Source: Diaporthe sp. PMI_573
Lineage: Eukaryota > Ascomycota > Sordariomycetes > Diaporthales > Diaporthaceae
Assembly (NCBI GenBank): GCA_021399435.1
Contig: JAJTUP010000040.1
Coordinates: 595,409 to 659,408, forward strand
Direction of reading: 5' to 3'
DNA length: 64,000 nucleotides
Below the pieces are notes generated by a model. It saw only the letters and a list, made by a program, of their open reading frames with translations, was not told where the DNA came from and did no database searches. The translations under genes were made by a program, and so were the position numbers. Below are positions 41,863-51,582 of this stretch, piece after piece; positions within the stretch are counted from its first letter, which is position 1, and every line of letters begins with the position of its first letter.

Positions 41863-43269
41863 ATGCGAGCCCTTGACATTACAATATTTAAGCTTCGCCT
41901 AGACAGCCATGAGTTCTTCCAGGCCGAAGGCTACGTAATTCTTTCACACCAATAGGTAGGCCCAGAAATAACCTTTGACGAGATTACACGCCACGCGCCC
42001 GTCCTGCGGGATGCCGGCGACTAGCGTACTAAGTCGCCCCAGCTTGACAAGATCCGGGGCGCCTGTGCGACCACGCGGGAGCAGGGGCTCCGGTGGGTGT
42101 GGATTGACAGCTGCTGTATCAACAAGTCGAGCGCGACCGAGGAGGCCGAGTCCATCAACTCCATGTTCAAGTAGTACCGAGACGCACGCGTGTATATCAC
42201 GTACCTTTCTGACGTGAGGAGGCCGGGCCTACCAGGGTATTACCACCAGGGCGGCATCGCAGACCAGGATATGGAGAAGAAGGCGCAATCATCGTCGGTA
42301 TTGGACCGTGTCTTTAACCGCTTCGACCGTAGCGACAGTGAGCCGTCTGAGTGGTTTTCGCGCGGCTGGACGCTCTAGGAGTTACTCGCGCCGTGCAACA
42401 TACAGTTTTACAACACTCACTGGAACTTCATCGGGACCAAGACGTCGCTCGTGACACAAATCAGCCGCATCACAGGCATCAATACAGACTACCTGACGGG
42501 GGCCCGGCACTTCCGCAAGGCGTATATAGCGACCAAAATAAGCTGGGCGGCAGGGCACACAACTACACGCGTCGAGGACACGGCCTACAGCCTGCTAGGC
42601 TTCTTTAACATCACCATAACGCCTCAGTACGGGAAAGGGCCCCGGGCCTTTATGCGCCTACAGCAGAAGCTCCTGGCCACCACCGAGGACGAGTCGCTAT
42701 TTGCGTAGAAAATGCCCACCCCGTCGGCAGGCGACAGATACGACGTCGAGCAGAGCCCGGACACGAGCTGGGCCCCTGGCGAGTAGGGGCTCCTGGCGCC
42801 GTCGCCAGGCTGGTTCAAGGGCTGCGGCAGCATCACCACCGAGGCGCCCGGCGGCCGGGTGATCCAGCGGCCGGCCCGGGCGTTCCACCTGAGCCGGCAG
42901 GGGATCGTCATACCGATCATGCCGTCTGAGCAGTTTACAAAGTACAAGCTTATAATGTTATTTTCTACTTTTCTCTTTATTGGAGCCATCCCGGTGTGGA
43001 TCTACGTGGCTAAGAAGATGAAGAAGAAGTCCGAGGGCGGGGTCCCGTTTACGCTTAACTGCTGGCCTACCGATCAGCCCGGCGTCGAGGCGCCGGCAGC
43101 TGTTTCGGTCTACCTTACTATGCTGCCTACTGGCTTGTATGTTGGGGACCAGGAGTACAGATTTAAGAGGACTCGGTGTTCTGATCTTGCGCTGGTTGGA
43201 AAGTATGTGCTGAGGGGGTGGACTGGGGAGGGCGTGGCGCTGTAGCCGGAGGTGCGGTTCGGGAGCTGA
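41863..43269 (+). pseudogene. HET-domain incompatibility gene with seven in-frame TAG codons
   Basis: One continuous frame of 468 codons from ATG 41863 to TGA 43267 is interrupted only by TAG. It encodes a HET domain: GYVILSH at the start, WVWIDSCCINKSSATEEAES, ARVYITYLSDV, WFSRGWTL followed by ELLAPCNIQFYN, and EDTAYSLLGFFNITITPQYG. HET proteins trigger cell death after fusion of unlike strains. Each TAG sits where relatives have Trp or Gln (for example after WTL, where Gln is universal), so each arose by TGG-to-TAG or CAG-to-TAG, the CpA-to-TpA change of RIP. Many other CAG and TGG codons remain, so mutation was light. After the HET domain comes a membrane-like stretch (LIMLFSTFLFIGAIPVWIYV) and a C-terminal domain. 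Non-functional unless TAG is read through. Confidence 0.9.
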
Positions 43270-44080
43270 GAAGACCTGTGGATGAGGGCTCTAAAGCAAG
43301 GGGCGATGGGGCGTTCTTTCAGCCTAATACATAATGAATGAGTGCGTTAATCGGTAATGGCATTTCTTTTAGTCTTTGCCAGCAGATATGGGCAATCCTG
43401 GAGTGTAATGGACAAATAAAGGGATATACTTAAAACGAGGCCAAATAAAGGAACAACGCCACGAGACCAGACCGTACAAACAGCACCACCGTGGCCACAC
43501 TGTTTTAAATTTTCTTTACAACTGAGCATCAAGCAACCGGAACTCTTATAAAATTGATACCACTCTCTCTTACACCAGCTTATTTCTCGCCATGATGGGA
43601 CAAGAGTTTAGGCGCCAGTTTACACATTGTCGTCAGGAGGGTTTGTCGAGCCTGGAAGATCGTTCTCCAAACGGTGGAGCCCCTGCACAACACACAACGC
43701 CTTTACAGTCTACAGAGCGGTCGCAGAACTCGTTGTCGACAAACAGACTATCTATCGTAAAACGTGTGCCCCCGTTGCTAAAGGTCCCACAAAGGCGTAA
43801 GTATCCTATAGCACCCGTAATACATGGTCGGATCGCATTACTAAGACTCTAGCCTCAGGATCTTCAAGGATTAGGGCGCGTTTTAAAAAAAGTAGCACAA
43901 TCTCTACTGTGCCTCTTGCTTGTCGCACGCAAGCCAAACCCTATGGTGACCTGCGAGCCCAAGCTGGTTCAAAGGGTAATTAGACACCAGTAAAATAATC
44001 ACGAGCTAGAGGGAATACCCGGCAACGGTGTGTAGTTAAAGACATCGAAGAAGCGATCACTGAGGTAGGCAAAAAGAGTG
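43270..44080. other. Intergenic region, one weak frame
   Basis: An 86-aa frame with ATG (43592-43852) has no domain or partner exon. It may hold the promoter of the next gene. Confidence 0.4.
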
Positions 44081-45307
44081 ATGTCTTCACACGCAGACTC
44101 TGTTGCTGATGGCCCAAGAAAGATTGGAGAGATACAGCAGCCCAGGGCCCACAACCTCGCAACCGCCGGCGTGCTACAAATCAAGACCGTGGCTGAGGAC
44201 GAGGCGCTTTCAACTGAGATTTCGCGGGCACGGCAGGCCGGCAGCGAAAGCCAAATCAGCGGACACGACCGAAAGCGCGCGAGGCTCACGCGAGAAAACT
44301 TGGCTGCTTTTGACCAGATGGCAAAAAGGAAGGCACCCAACAGCGCATCGGCGTCCTCCACCACCGCCCCCACAGCTGAGTCTCGGTCGACAGGCACAAA
44401 ATCGACAACTGCACCGGGTTTCGCCATACAGGCCGACCAAAACGGCATCCTCGGCTCGTTGTCATCTCAGCCACCATCAAACATTAGGCTCATTCATAAA
44501 GCTATTCTTCGGCCTCGTCATTCACCTTCACCAACCGAGTCAGAGTACAAGCAATATGTTAAAAATGTCAGGATGGCTGGTAATAAAGCAACCCTGCTTA
44601 ACACGACCTATGGGAAGCTCTTGAAGGGGTACGGGGACGAGGGATATGCCAAAGAATTCAACCACGCATTCACCGGCTTTCCCAAAGATGCTGGTATAAA
44701 CAAGAGCTTATCTGCCCCACAACCTGACTTCGTTGAAGGTCTAGGGGTACAAGAATACTACCCGTTCCCGATTAACGAGCAAGTCAAGGGAGCTGTCCTC
44801 TACAAAGATAGCTCTTGTTCCCTGGCACTGCCACAGCTAGCAGGCGAATGGAGACACCGCAGCAAGGACATGTACGGCGCAGAGCTACAGAGCTCCTATG
44901 ACGGAGCTGCCCTGGTCTATGCGAGGAACCAAGCCCTCTCTTATGTCGGGAAACCCGATCCGCCTGGCTACTCACAAGTCATGACCTTTACCACAAACGG
45001 GACTAACCTCGACCTGTTTGCGCACTATGCTGCCCCATCACCCGTGGATGGGAGGCTCCAATATCACCAGTACCCAGTCGACTCGACGAACCTCACAATC
45101 TCTCACCAGCGCTTCAAGGACGGCCGGAGGGGCCTCAGGAACGCACAGGACCGGGCGAGGCAACAAGCGTACATCCTCAGAGACGAGTTGACGGGGCACT
45201 GGGGGCAGGAGTGCCGTGCTGCCCCCGAAGAGACCGTCGTTGGTAGTCCTCCTCTGAACGCAGCCGACCCCAGTTCTGACGAGATGGGCGGAAGCGAGGC
45301 GGTTTAG
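44081..45307 (+). CDS. Conserved fungal protein, possibly PD-(D/E)XK-like
   Basis: A 408-aa intronless frame from ATG 44081. The first 130 residues are polar and disordered. The conserved part begins near IRLIHKAILRPRHSPSPTES and includes SAPQPDFVEGL, LPQLAGEW, LQSSYDGAALVYARNQALSY and LFAHYAAPSPVDGRLQYHQY. Such proteins are common in Fusarium-like fungi, uncharacterised. PDF followed after about 40 residues by GEW-R looks like a relaxed PD-(D/E)XK nuclease core, with Arg in place of Lys; that is inference. The frame is intact, in contrast to the HET gene beside it. Confidence 0.75.
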   Translation: MSSHADSVADGPRKIGEIQQPRAHNLATAGVLQIKTVAEDEALSTEISRARQAGSESQISGHDRKRARLTRENLAAFDQMAKRKAPNSASASSTTAPTAESRSTGTKSTTAPGFAIQADQNGILGSLSSQPPSNIRLIHKAILRPRHSPSPTESEYKQYVKNVRMAGNKATLLNTTYGKLLKGYGDEGYAKEFNHAFTGFPKDAGINKSLSAPQPDFVEGLGVQEYYPFPINEQVKGAVLYKDSSCSLALPQLAGEWRHRSKDMYGAELQSSYDGAALVYARNQALSYVGKPDPPGYSQVMTFTTNGTNLDLFAHYAAPSPVDGRLQYHQYPVDSTNLTISHQRFKDGRRGLRNAQDRARQQAYILRDELTGHWGQECRAAPEETVVGSPPLNAADPSSDEMGGSEAV

Positions 45308-45449
45308 ATTAGGCATGACGAGAAAGATGTATCTCTGCAATGAGCGTGTTCTGGGAATCTATCTCTAGCTGGAGGGGACAGAGAATCTCTCAACAGCTGA
45401 TAAAATGACTTGTGCTGCTCCTAGGAACACCAAGCGTCCACCCACAATA

Positions 45450-46013
45450 TCACCACCAGTGTTTCCACTCGTGTTTCTTCGGTCTGTCGCTCTGCTCAGC
45501 CTGGCCACCCGTAGGAGCAGGTCCACCCCGGCCGCGCTGGCCGCCACCACCCGTGGGCGTAGGCGTCGGCGGCGCAAAGTCAACCGACGTAGTAAGCTGC
45601 GCCGAGGCCGTCAGCCTCGAGGCGCTGACGCTGACGTTATTCGCCGCGGGGTCCACCTCGGGCGTCCACGTCACGTTCGGAAACCCGTAGCGCGCCATGA
45701 TCTCGCCGATATCATCCATGTTGTCTTCCTTGTCGCTGGGGAGCCCGTTCTGGTCGATGCAGCTGGCACACAGCGCCGTAAGCCCCGCGACGTCGAAGCT
45801 CCTGTTGGTGCATATGCACTGCAGCTTCATGAGGTCTTCTACCTCTGTGTTGTTGTCGTCAAAGTCGGCGTCGACGTCGCAGATGCCGCTTATCTCGGCG
45901 ACGGGCCGGCAGGTCTGGACGCAAGGGGCTGGGACGTCGGCGTAGTCGAGCTGGAGGCCGGCGCGGACTGCCAGCGGGGAAGTTATTATGGACAAAAGAA
46001 TAAACTGCTTCAT
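45450..46013 (-). CDS. Cap22-like secreted Cys-rich protein
   Basis: 187 aa with a clear signal peptide (MKQFILLSIITSPLAVRAG). The mature part begins with a Cys pattern APCVQTCRPVAEISGICD, then LQCICTNRSFDVAGLTALC and ASCIDQN. This is the arrangement of fungal proteins annotated as cap22-like, first known from Colletotrichum appressoria. A Gly/Thr/Pro-rich tail follows and ends KHEWKHWW, without a GPI signal. It is probably an extracellular wall or infection-stage protein (inference). Intronless, intact, GC-rich. Confidence 0.75.
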   Translation of the reverse strand: MKQFILLSIITSPLAVRAGLQLDYADVPAPCVQTCRPVAEISGICDVDADFDDNNTEVEDLMKLQCICTNRSFDVAGLTALCASCIDQNGLPSDKEDNMDDIGEIMARYGFPNVTWTPEVDPAANNVSVSASRLTASAQLTTSVDFAPPTPTPTGGGGQRGRGGPAPTGGQAEQSDRPKKHEWKHWW

Positions 46014-47527
46014 TATGTGGGTTTGAGAATAAATCGGTCATTTGATAATGGGTACCAGGTTGTGGTTGTTGAGGCGTCGAGGAGATATAGTTTACTTGAA
46101 CTGACTGAAAGCGAGAGTAACACGAGCAGAACTCGTAGAGTCCGGTCAAGAAGCCACAACGACACCCGTAGTACGTCACACCGAGTCCTTACAGATAAAT
46201 ACTACGAGTGTCGAGGTTGCTCAAACGTCGTTCCACTATACACACAGTCTATTCATCCCATCTCATCTGCCGACTATATCCATAGTAATATTGTGACAAC
46301 ATCAGACTGAAGCTAGGGAGAGGACAGCATGCCCCCTCGCCTTGCTCGCCTACGGCACGTTTTACCCTTCGCGGAATTCTCGTCCCATTTCATGCTTGGA
46401 AAGCTTATCTTTGGGGATCAGAGATGATGTCGGCGCTTATCAGCCACTACATTGGACTCACCGATATATAACGTATTGCATGCCCTGAGGGGTGATTTAT
46501 GTAACTATCACGCCAGAGCGTTGCCTCGCCAGAGACTCAATATAAATAGATTTCCACTATGACATGTTCAGTTAGGCGTCATGCTTCAAAGGCTGAGCAA
46601 AGCTCCTGTGGCAGCTTGCATTTGTGTCACATTACCAGCTATGACATAAGAAGCATCCGAAATAATGTGTTCAGCCAGTAAATGCTCTTTGAACGGACCT
46701 CTGGACGTAATTTCATCCTTAGATGGATGCAAATAAATGGATACCTTCTGTGGGAGTCGGCCTCCGGTGATCTTCACGCCAACACTACTACGACTCGATC
46801 ATGCTCCAGTCGAATTACCACTGGCCGCTGCCACACACCTCCACTTCTGCGCATATTTGTCTCCATTATAGTAGGCATTAACTGCAAGCAGCATCCCGGG
46901 GGGAAAAAGCACATTTTTCGTCCCCACGGGGCCGGAGAATTAATTACAAGCCAGCTGGCCAGGTGCACAATGCATATGCAGCTGCGGGACTCACCCAGCC
47001 AGTGACCCCTGCGTCGTGCCTTTCCATTTTCATCCCATCCTGCATATGCAGGACCAGTGCCAAGGGAGTCCCCATCCTCCAAGTTCCCTGGTGCATGGAT
47101 TGCCCAAGCGCCCCGAACATGGCATGGCTGTCTTGAACATCGGCAGGAGAAATAACAGCTGCGCTACCATAAAGACAAGCTGTTAGGAGAATGGTCCGGC
47201 TTATAGAGATAGATAAAGGGATCGTCTTCAAGCTGTTGGTTTCCTGCCGGGAACAAGCTCATGGGACTAGCCAATACTTGAACAGGAATTAGCTTGATCT
47301 CGATGAGGAAGTCGAAGCACAAAACTCCTCGATCTGGTAGATTACCAATATTGGGTCAAAACCACGTTTAAAGGATTATCCCCTTGACGATTTACTCGAT
47401 TCACCAAGCCTGTCGCTAAAATATATACATAGCGCTGTGTGTGTACTATATACTTGAACACATGACCATTTGGATGCTATATACATGGATATTGGATAAT
47501 CTACAATGTGTACCCCTGGATACTCGT
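46014..47527. other. Intergenic region, no supported gene
   Basis: Short frames only; contains the promoter of the cap22-like gene and the 3' flank of the SMP-30-like gene. Confidence 0.5.
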
Positions 47528-48607
47528 CTAGCAGATGCTGGTGGCGTTTGTCCTGATGGCCAAAACCTGTGCGCCTACTACGGTATCGCCATTGACGGGC
47601 GCCACCATGCCACCAGCGGTGGTGACATACAAAACATTCGAGTCGTCCGACCTCCTCCCGAACCTCGCAGACGCGGGCTCCGCGATGGCGGTCGAGTTCA
47701 GGTCCCCAGCAACGACCGCGACGTTGCCCTGCGGGGTCACCCTCTGGATGGTATTTGATCCCCCCGTGGTGATAAAGACGTTGCCGGTGCAGTCGATGGT
47801 GAAGTCGTCCCACTGGTCCAGTGACGAGAGGCTCTGCGCGACCGTCTGCGCCTCGCCGGCGGGCGTGCCGTCGTCCGGGTTCAGGGCGACCCTGACGAGC
47901 GTGCCCCGCCCGACGTTGGAGAAGTACAGCTCCGTGTCCCGCACCCGCAGCCCGTCGGTCGCGACGCTGCCGAAGCCGTACGTGACGGCGGGGGCCGTCT
48001 GGGCCGCGGAGCTGTTGTCGATGGTCACGGCGGACGCCCCCGTGTCGACGTTGACGGCGTAGATCTCGCCCGTGCGGATGTCCCCGGCCATGAGGAACTT
48101 GCTGGCCCCGCCGCCGGACAGCAGGTCGATGCCGTTGAGGCAGGTCGCGGCGGGCACGTCGGCCAGCTTGCTGACCTTTGGCGGGCTGGCGGCGAGGTCG
48201 GCGGCCGAGCTGATGAGGGCGCCGCCGAGGTCGACGCTCCATATGGACCACGAGCCCTTGGTGCACTCGCCGGTAGAGAAGGAGAAGTTGCCGGCGAGGA
48301 CGGCGAACACGTCGTCCTCGTACTCGGCTATCCCCGTGATGCCGAGGGCCTCTGGGAACTCGTGGACGAGGACGGCCTCGCCGGGCGCGTGCGGGTCGAC
48401 CAGCCAGAGCTGCGGCGAGGTGAAGACGTCGAGGAGGATCTGGCCGTTGGCGCGGACGGCCAGGTTCTCGACATACGTGTTTTCGGGGAACTGGTAGATC
48501 GTCTGGATGTTGTTGTCGGGGGTGGAGCGTGGGGAGGGTTTGGCGGCCACTGCTGCGATCCAGCCGGAGAGCATGGCCACGACGGCGACGGGGGAGCTGA
48601 CCAGCAT
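47528..48607 (-). CDS. Secreted SMP-30/gluconolactonase-like beta-propeller
   Basis: 359 aa from ATG 48607 with a signal peptide (MLVSSPVAVVAMLSGWIAAV) and an AKPSP cleavage region. The body has repeated blade-like strands: YVENLAVRANGQILLDVFTS, ALGITGIAEYEDDVFAVLAG, LNGIDLLSGGGASKFLMAGD, TDGLRVRDTELYFSNVGRG, WDDFTIDCTGNVFITTGGSN and a terminal LYVTTAGG. This is the pattern of fungal extracellular SMP-30/LRE-like six-bladed propellers, lactonase-type enzymes often found beside secondary-metabolite genes. No such cluster is visible here. A very long minus-strand frame over the same DNA (47376-48671) is a GC shadow. Confidence 0.85.
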   Translation of the reverse strand: MLVSSPVAVVAMLSGWIAAVAAKPSPRSTPDNNIQTIYQFPENTYVENLAVRANGQILLDVFTSPQLWLVDPHAPGEAVLVHEFPEALGITGIAEYEDDVFAVLAGNFSFSTGECTKGSWSIWSVDLGGALISSAADLAASPPKVSKLADVPAATCLNGIDLLSGGGASKFLMAGDIRTGEIYAVNVDTGASAVTIDNSSAAQTAPAVTYGFGSVATDGLRVRDTELYFSNVGRGTLVRVALNPDDGTPAGEAQTVAQSLSSLDQWDDFTIDCTGNVFITTGGSNTIQRVTPQGNVAVVAGDLNSTAIAEPASARFGRRSDDSNVLYVTTAGGMVAPVNGDTVVGAQVLAIRTNATSIC

Positions 48608-49845
48608 GATGGGCGACGGGCTTGCAGGCTTTCTGAGTTCCAGGTGGCGGTGTCTGCAAGATCCTGTGCATGCGCTGCTTCTAGAAGCATCGTGACCTCC
48701 TGCTTAAGTATTTTATAGTCCCTGGCCGGAGACTTAACGGGGAAGCGGTCCAGTCCGAGGTTGGAACTTTAGAAGTTTGTTGCTCCACCCAGGGGCAACC
48801 CGCCAAATTCCACCCGCTCTTGAAACCTGCCGTAAAAAAAATGGGGGACATCCCATTTGCATCCAATCCCAAACGACTTCATCTGAGGCATATTATCCCA
48901 ACCCTCGTCACTGGGGCGAAGGATGCATCTAGGCTACGCGATGCCGCTAAGCTACGCGATGCCCTGCACCTCGGCAAGTTGAGTAAACCATGTTGCCCTG
49001 GCATCCATGGATGGTTTCGAGAAGATATCTTGGGGGCTCAAATCACAGACTTCATGTGTTGTGGCTTTTATTAGTGGCCGTTGAGAAAGCACTTGAGCCG
49101 CAGCCGTCCGTGAGTGTACCAAAGTACCAAGTAACTCTAAGGCCTGCAAGTGAGATGGGATCTTCCTGTGGCGAGTCCTTGCCGCGGCTCAGCCAGCCCT
49201 GCACTCCACTCAGGACCGGCATCTAGGCCAAAGGCGAATATAGCGCCGTGAGCGCTAAGAGAGTGCGACTCCAGTCTCTCTGTGCAGCGAACGACATGGG
49301 TCTAGCGTTGTCCGGCTGCAAGGTACCCTACAGCAAAGACCAGCTGGAGGTCGAATCAGACAGGGGACGGGGCGGCCACTGACTTTTCGACATTTTTTTC
49401 CGAAAGATGTGTGTCGCTGAGCAGCGCCGATGATTGAGATTTGCATCTTCTCCGTGTCTGGGCAAGGGGAGCTGAGTTCGTCATGACCTCGGCCCATTTA
49501 ATGCTGCCCGCTAATAAAGCAGTATGAGGACCCGTCTCCATCTCGTCCCGCCCTCGCCTCGTCCTGGGATCCGCCAGGCGGCGTATCAGTGGGTCCATGG
49601 CTTACCAAAGATCTAAATCAAATCAGTTTGCCGTTACCTAACGACGCACAGTAGAAGATCCCGCAATCTTGTTCGAACCGTTACCCCTCCAGGGCACCCA
49701 AAGCAGATCCAGCAGGCCGCCATCCATAGAACGAAGCAACCTCTACTAATAACAGCGCAACAACTGCAGAGTCTGCACCTTGCAGGGCAAAATTGGGAGT
49801 GCAAACTCATCAAGCACGCCTCCCAGAAGCAGTCTAAATGTTCTC
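48608..49845. other. Intergenic region, no supported gene
   Basis: Short frames on both strands, no domain. CTACGCGATGCCGCTAAG/CTACGCGATGCC at about 48933-48963 is a small duplication. Confidence 0.5.
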
Positions 49846-50979
49846 TTACGTGGCGGATATATCGGACACGTCGAATTCCAAAAAATCAAGAATCCTCGCG
49901 ACTGCTTGCTGGTCCCCTTCCACGGTACTTTGCAACTCCTCGTCCACCCAGGCTTTTGACCAGCCACCTCCAAAATCGATCAGCCATGCATCGTTGTTCA
50001 GGTCGATGACCACGTTGCTCGGCTTCCCATCACCCCAAATGACCCCGATTCTATGGAGGGCCTCGACAGTCTCCTTAATCTGACGTCCCACCCTGTTTCG
50101 TAACTCCTTGGGAAAGTCTGGTGGGAACCCCACCTCCTGGAGACCCGTTAGCTTGTTATTGGAAGGCACCCATTCCCGCAGGAGCCCAAGTATGGTGCCA
50201 GATCCCGGGTGTTTCACGTAGCCGAGCAGCTTTGGTACAGAAATCCCGCCTGCCGGGAACGCCGATGGAATTTTTTGCAGACAGTGGATCTCTCGCCTGA
50301 GACTGGGGTCTCCGAGACCGTCGTGCCGGGCCATGCAGAGCATGTGGCGGCCGTCAACCTGTACTAGGCAGACTGTGCCTCCACCGTGGACGAGCTGCTC
50401 GACGACCTTGACCTGCTCAGGCGGATATGACGGGAGCGAACCATCGATTTGAAATTCATCTTCGAGTTCTGACACGCTCCGGGCCTGGTCCTCGCTGTAT
50501 GTCGGCCCGTATGCCTCGTCTGCCGAGCTGGGGACCACGGCGAGCTCGCCAGCCACCTCGTCGAGCCGGTAAAAGGATGTTGCTGGAAAAAGCAAACTTT
50601 GCAAGTCAAGTTCTCGTGGCGGCGTATGACATGAGCCCTCCGGTGCTCCACTGTCTGGGTCGAGGGAGCCAGCTGCCGCATAGATAACATCCAAAGCCTC
50701 GTCCTGCAGAGCCTCTGCCTCATCGTCATCATCTGTGACCACCGATAGGGCGAGGAGCTCGACCGTGCGATCAATCGCGTGAGAATTCTCAGGACTTCTG
50801 TCTACCTGTGCCCCTGGCGTGTTGGATTTGAAAAGGGATATGGCGATGCGCCCGTTGTTCTTCTCCGTGAGGAACGTAACCTGAGCGCCTTCTTGCCCCT
50901 CATTGTCGACAAAGACCTCGACGACGTACATTTTAAGAGATCGGAGATTCGCATCCATCAAAACGGAGGGTACATCCAT
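49846..50979 (-). CDS. Protein-kinase-fold protein
   Basis: 377 aa from ATG 50979. Residues 1-185 are a variable, acidic N-terminal part. From about 195 a kinase-like lobe starts (LVHGGGTVCLVQVDGRHMLC). The catalytic loop reads VIWGDGKPSNVVI (Asp317, Asn322), and the metal-binding DFG is present as IDFGGGW (Asp335). The usual His of HRD is replaced by Trp, as in many atypical fungal kinases of the fungal-specific or aminoglycoside-phosphotransferase-like groups. Probably an active small-molecule or protein kinase; the substrate is unknown. Intact and GC-normal, it is the last gene before AT-rich DNA. Confidence 0.85.
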   Translation of the reverse strand: MDVPSVLMDANLRSLKMYVVEVFVDNEGQEGAQVTFLTEKNNGRIAISLFKSNTPGAQVDRSPENSHAIDRTVELLALSVVTDDDDEAEALQDEALDVIYAAAGSLDPDSGAPEGSCHTPPRELDLQSLLFPATSFYRLDEVAGELAVVPSSADEAYGPTYSEDQARSVSELEDEFQIDGSLPSYPPEQVKVVEQLVHGGGTVCLVQVDGRHMLCMARHDGLGDPSLRREIHCLQKIPSAFPAGGISVPKLLGYVKHPGSGTILGLLREWVPSNNKLTGLQEVGFPPDFPKELRNRVGRQIKETVEALHRIGVIWGDGKPSNVVIDLNNDAWLIDFGGGWSKAWVDEELQSTVEGDQQAVARILDFLEFDVSDISAT

Positions 50980-51379
50980 ACATGAGGGCCCTAACGCACG
51001 AACAACGCGCTACACCCAAATTAGTATGTATACACCTTATTTTAACCCTACCACTATTATTACTAGTTATCCTTATTATAAGTACACCTAAATAAACACT
51101 TATTATAATATAAATTACTTAAATTAATAATATTTTTATATAATTAAATAATCTTATATTTTATAAAAGCTATAAAAGTTTATAAGCTTTAAGAATATTA
51201 CTTATTTAGCTTATATAAATTATAATTTTATTTTAAATTTCCTCCTTATTATTATTATTACTAATAAAATTTCTAATTATTAAATTTATTTATAATAACT
51301 TATTAATATTTTTTATAACTCTTATATATTATTATTTAGTTATTAATCTTATAATTAAAAGTATACTTATTATTTATAA
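50980..51379. other. AT-rich flank
   Basis: Composition becomes AT-rich from about 51000 with no coding signal; it is the outer flank of the gypsy element. Confidence 0.7.
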
Positions 51380-51582
51380 CGGTCTCAAGGTAGTATATTG
51401 TAACTAGCTAGGCCACTCTACGAGTATAACTAAACTTGCAGAATAAAGGAAACAACCAAAGGCGACTACGTGTCCCTACCCATAAGTATCTACACAGAAG
51501 GGTCTATGCATTGGTTTGGTCTGTACGCCCTTTCGGGCCGAGAGATTCTAAGGCCAAGCCATCCAGGCCTTAGCCTGTTACA
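51380..51582 (-). repeat. LTR of gypsy element (3' LTR in element orientation)
   Basis: 203 bp, matching 57104-57306 along its full length with about 10 percent transition differences. In element orientation it starts TGTAACAGGC. Confidence 0.9.

Noticed and set aside
47376..48671. 431-aa minus-strand ORF rich in Arg, Pro and His
   Set aside because: GC-driven shadow of the SMP-30-like gene in another frame; the propeller frame has a signal peptide and regular strands.
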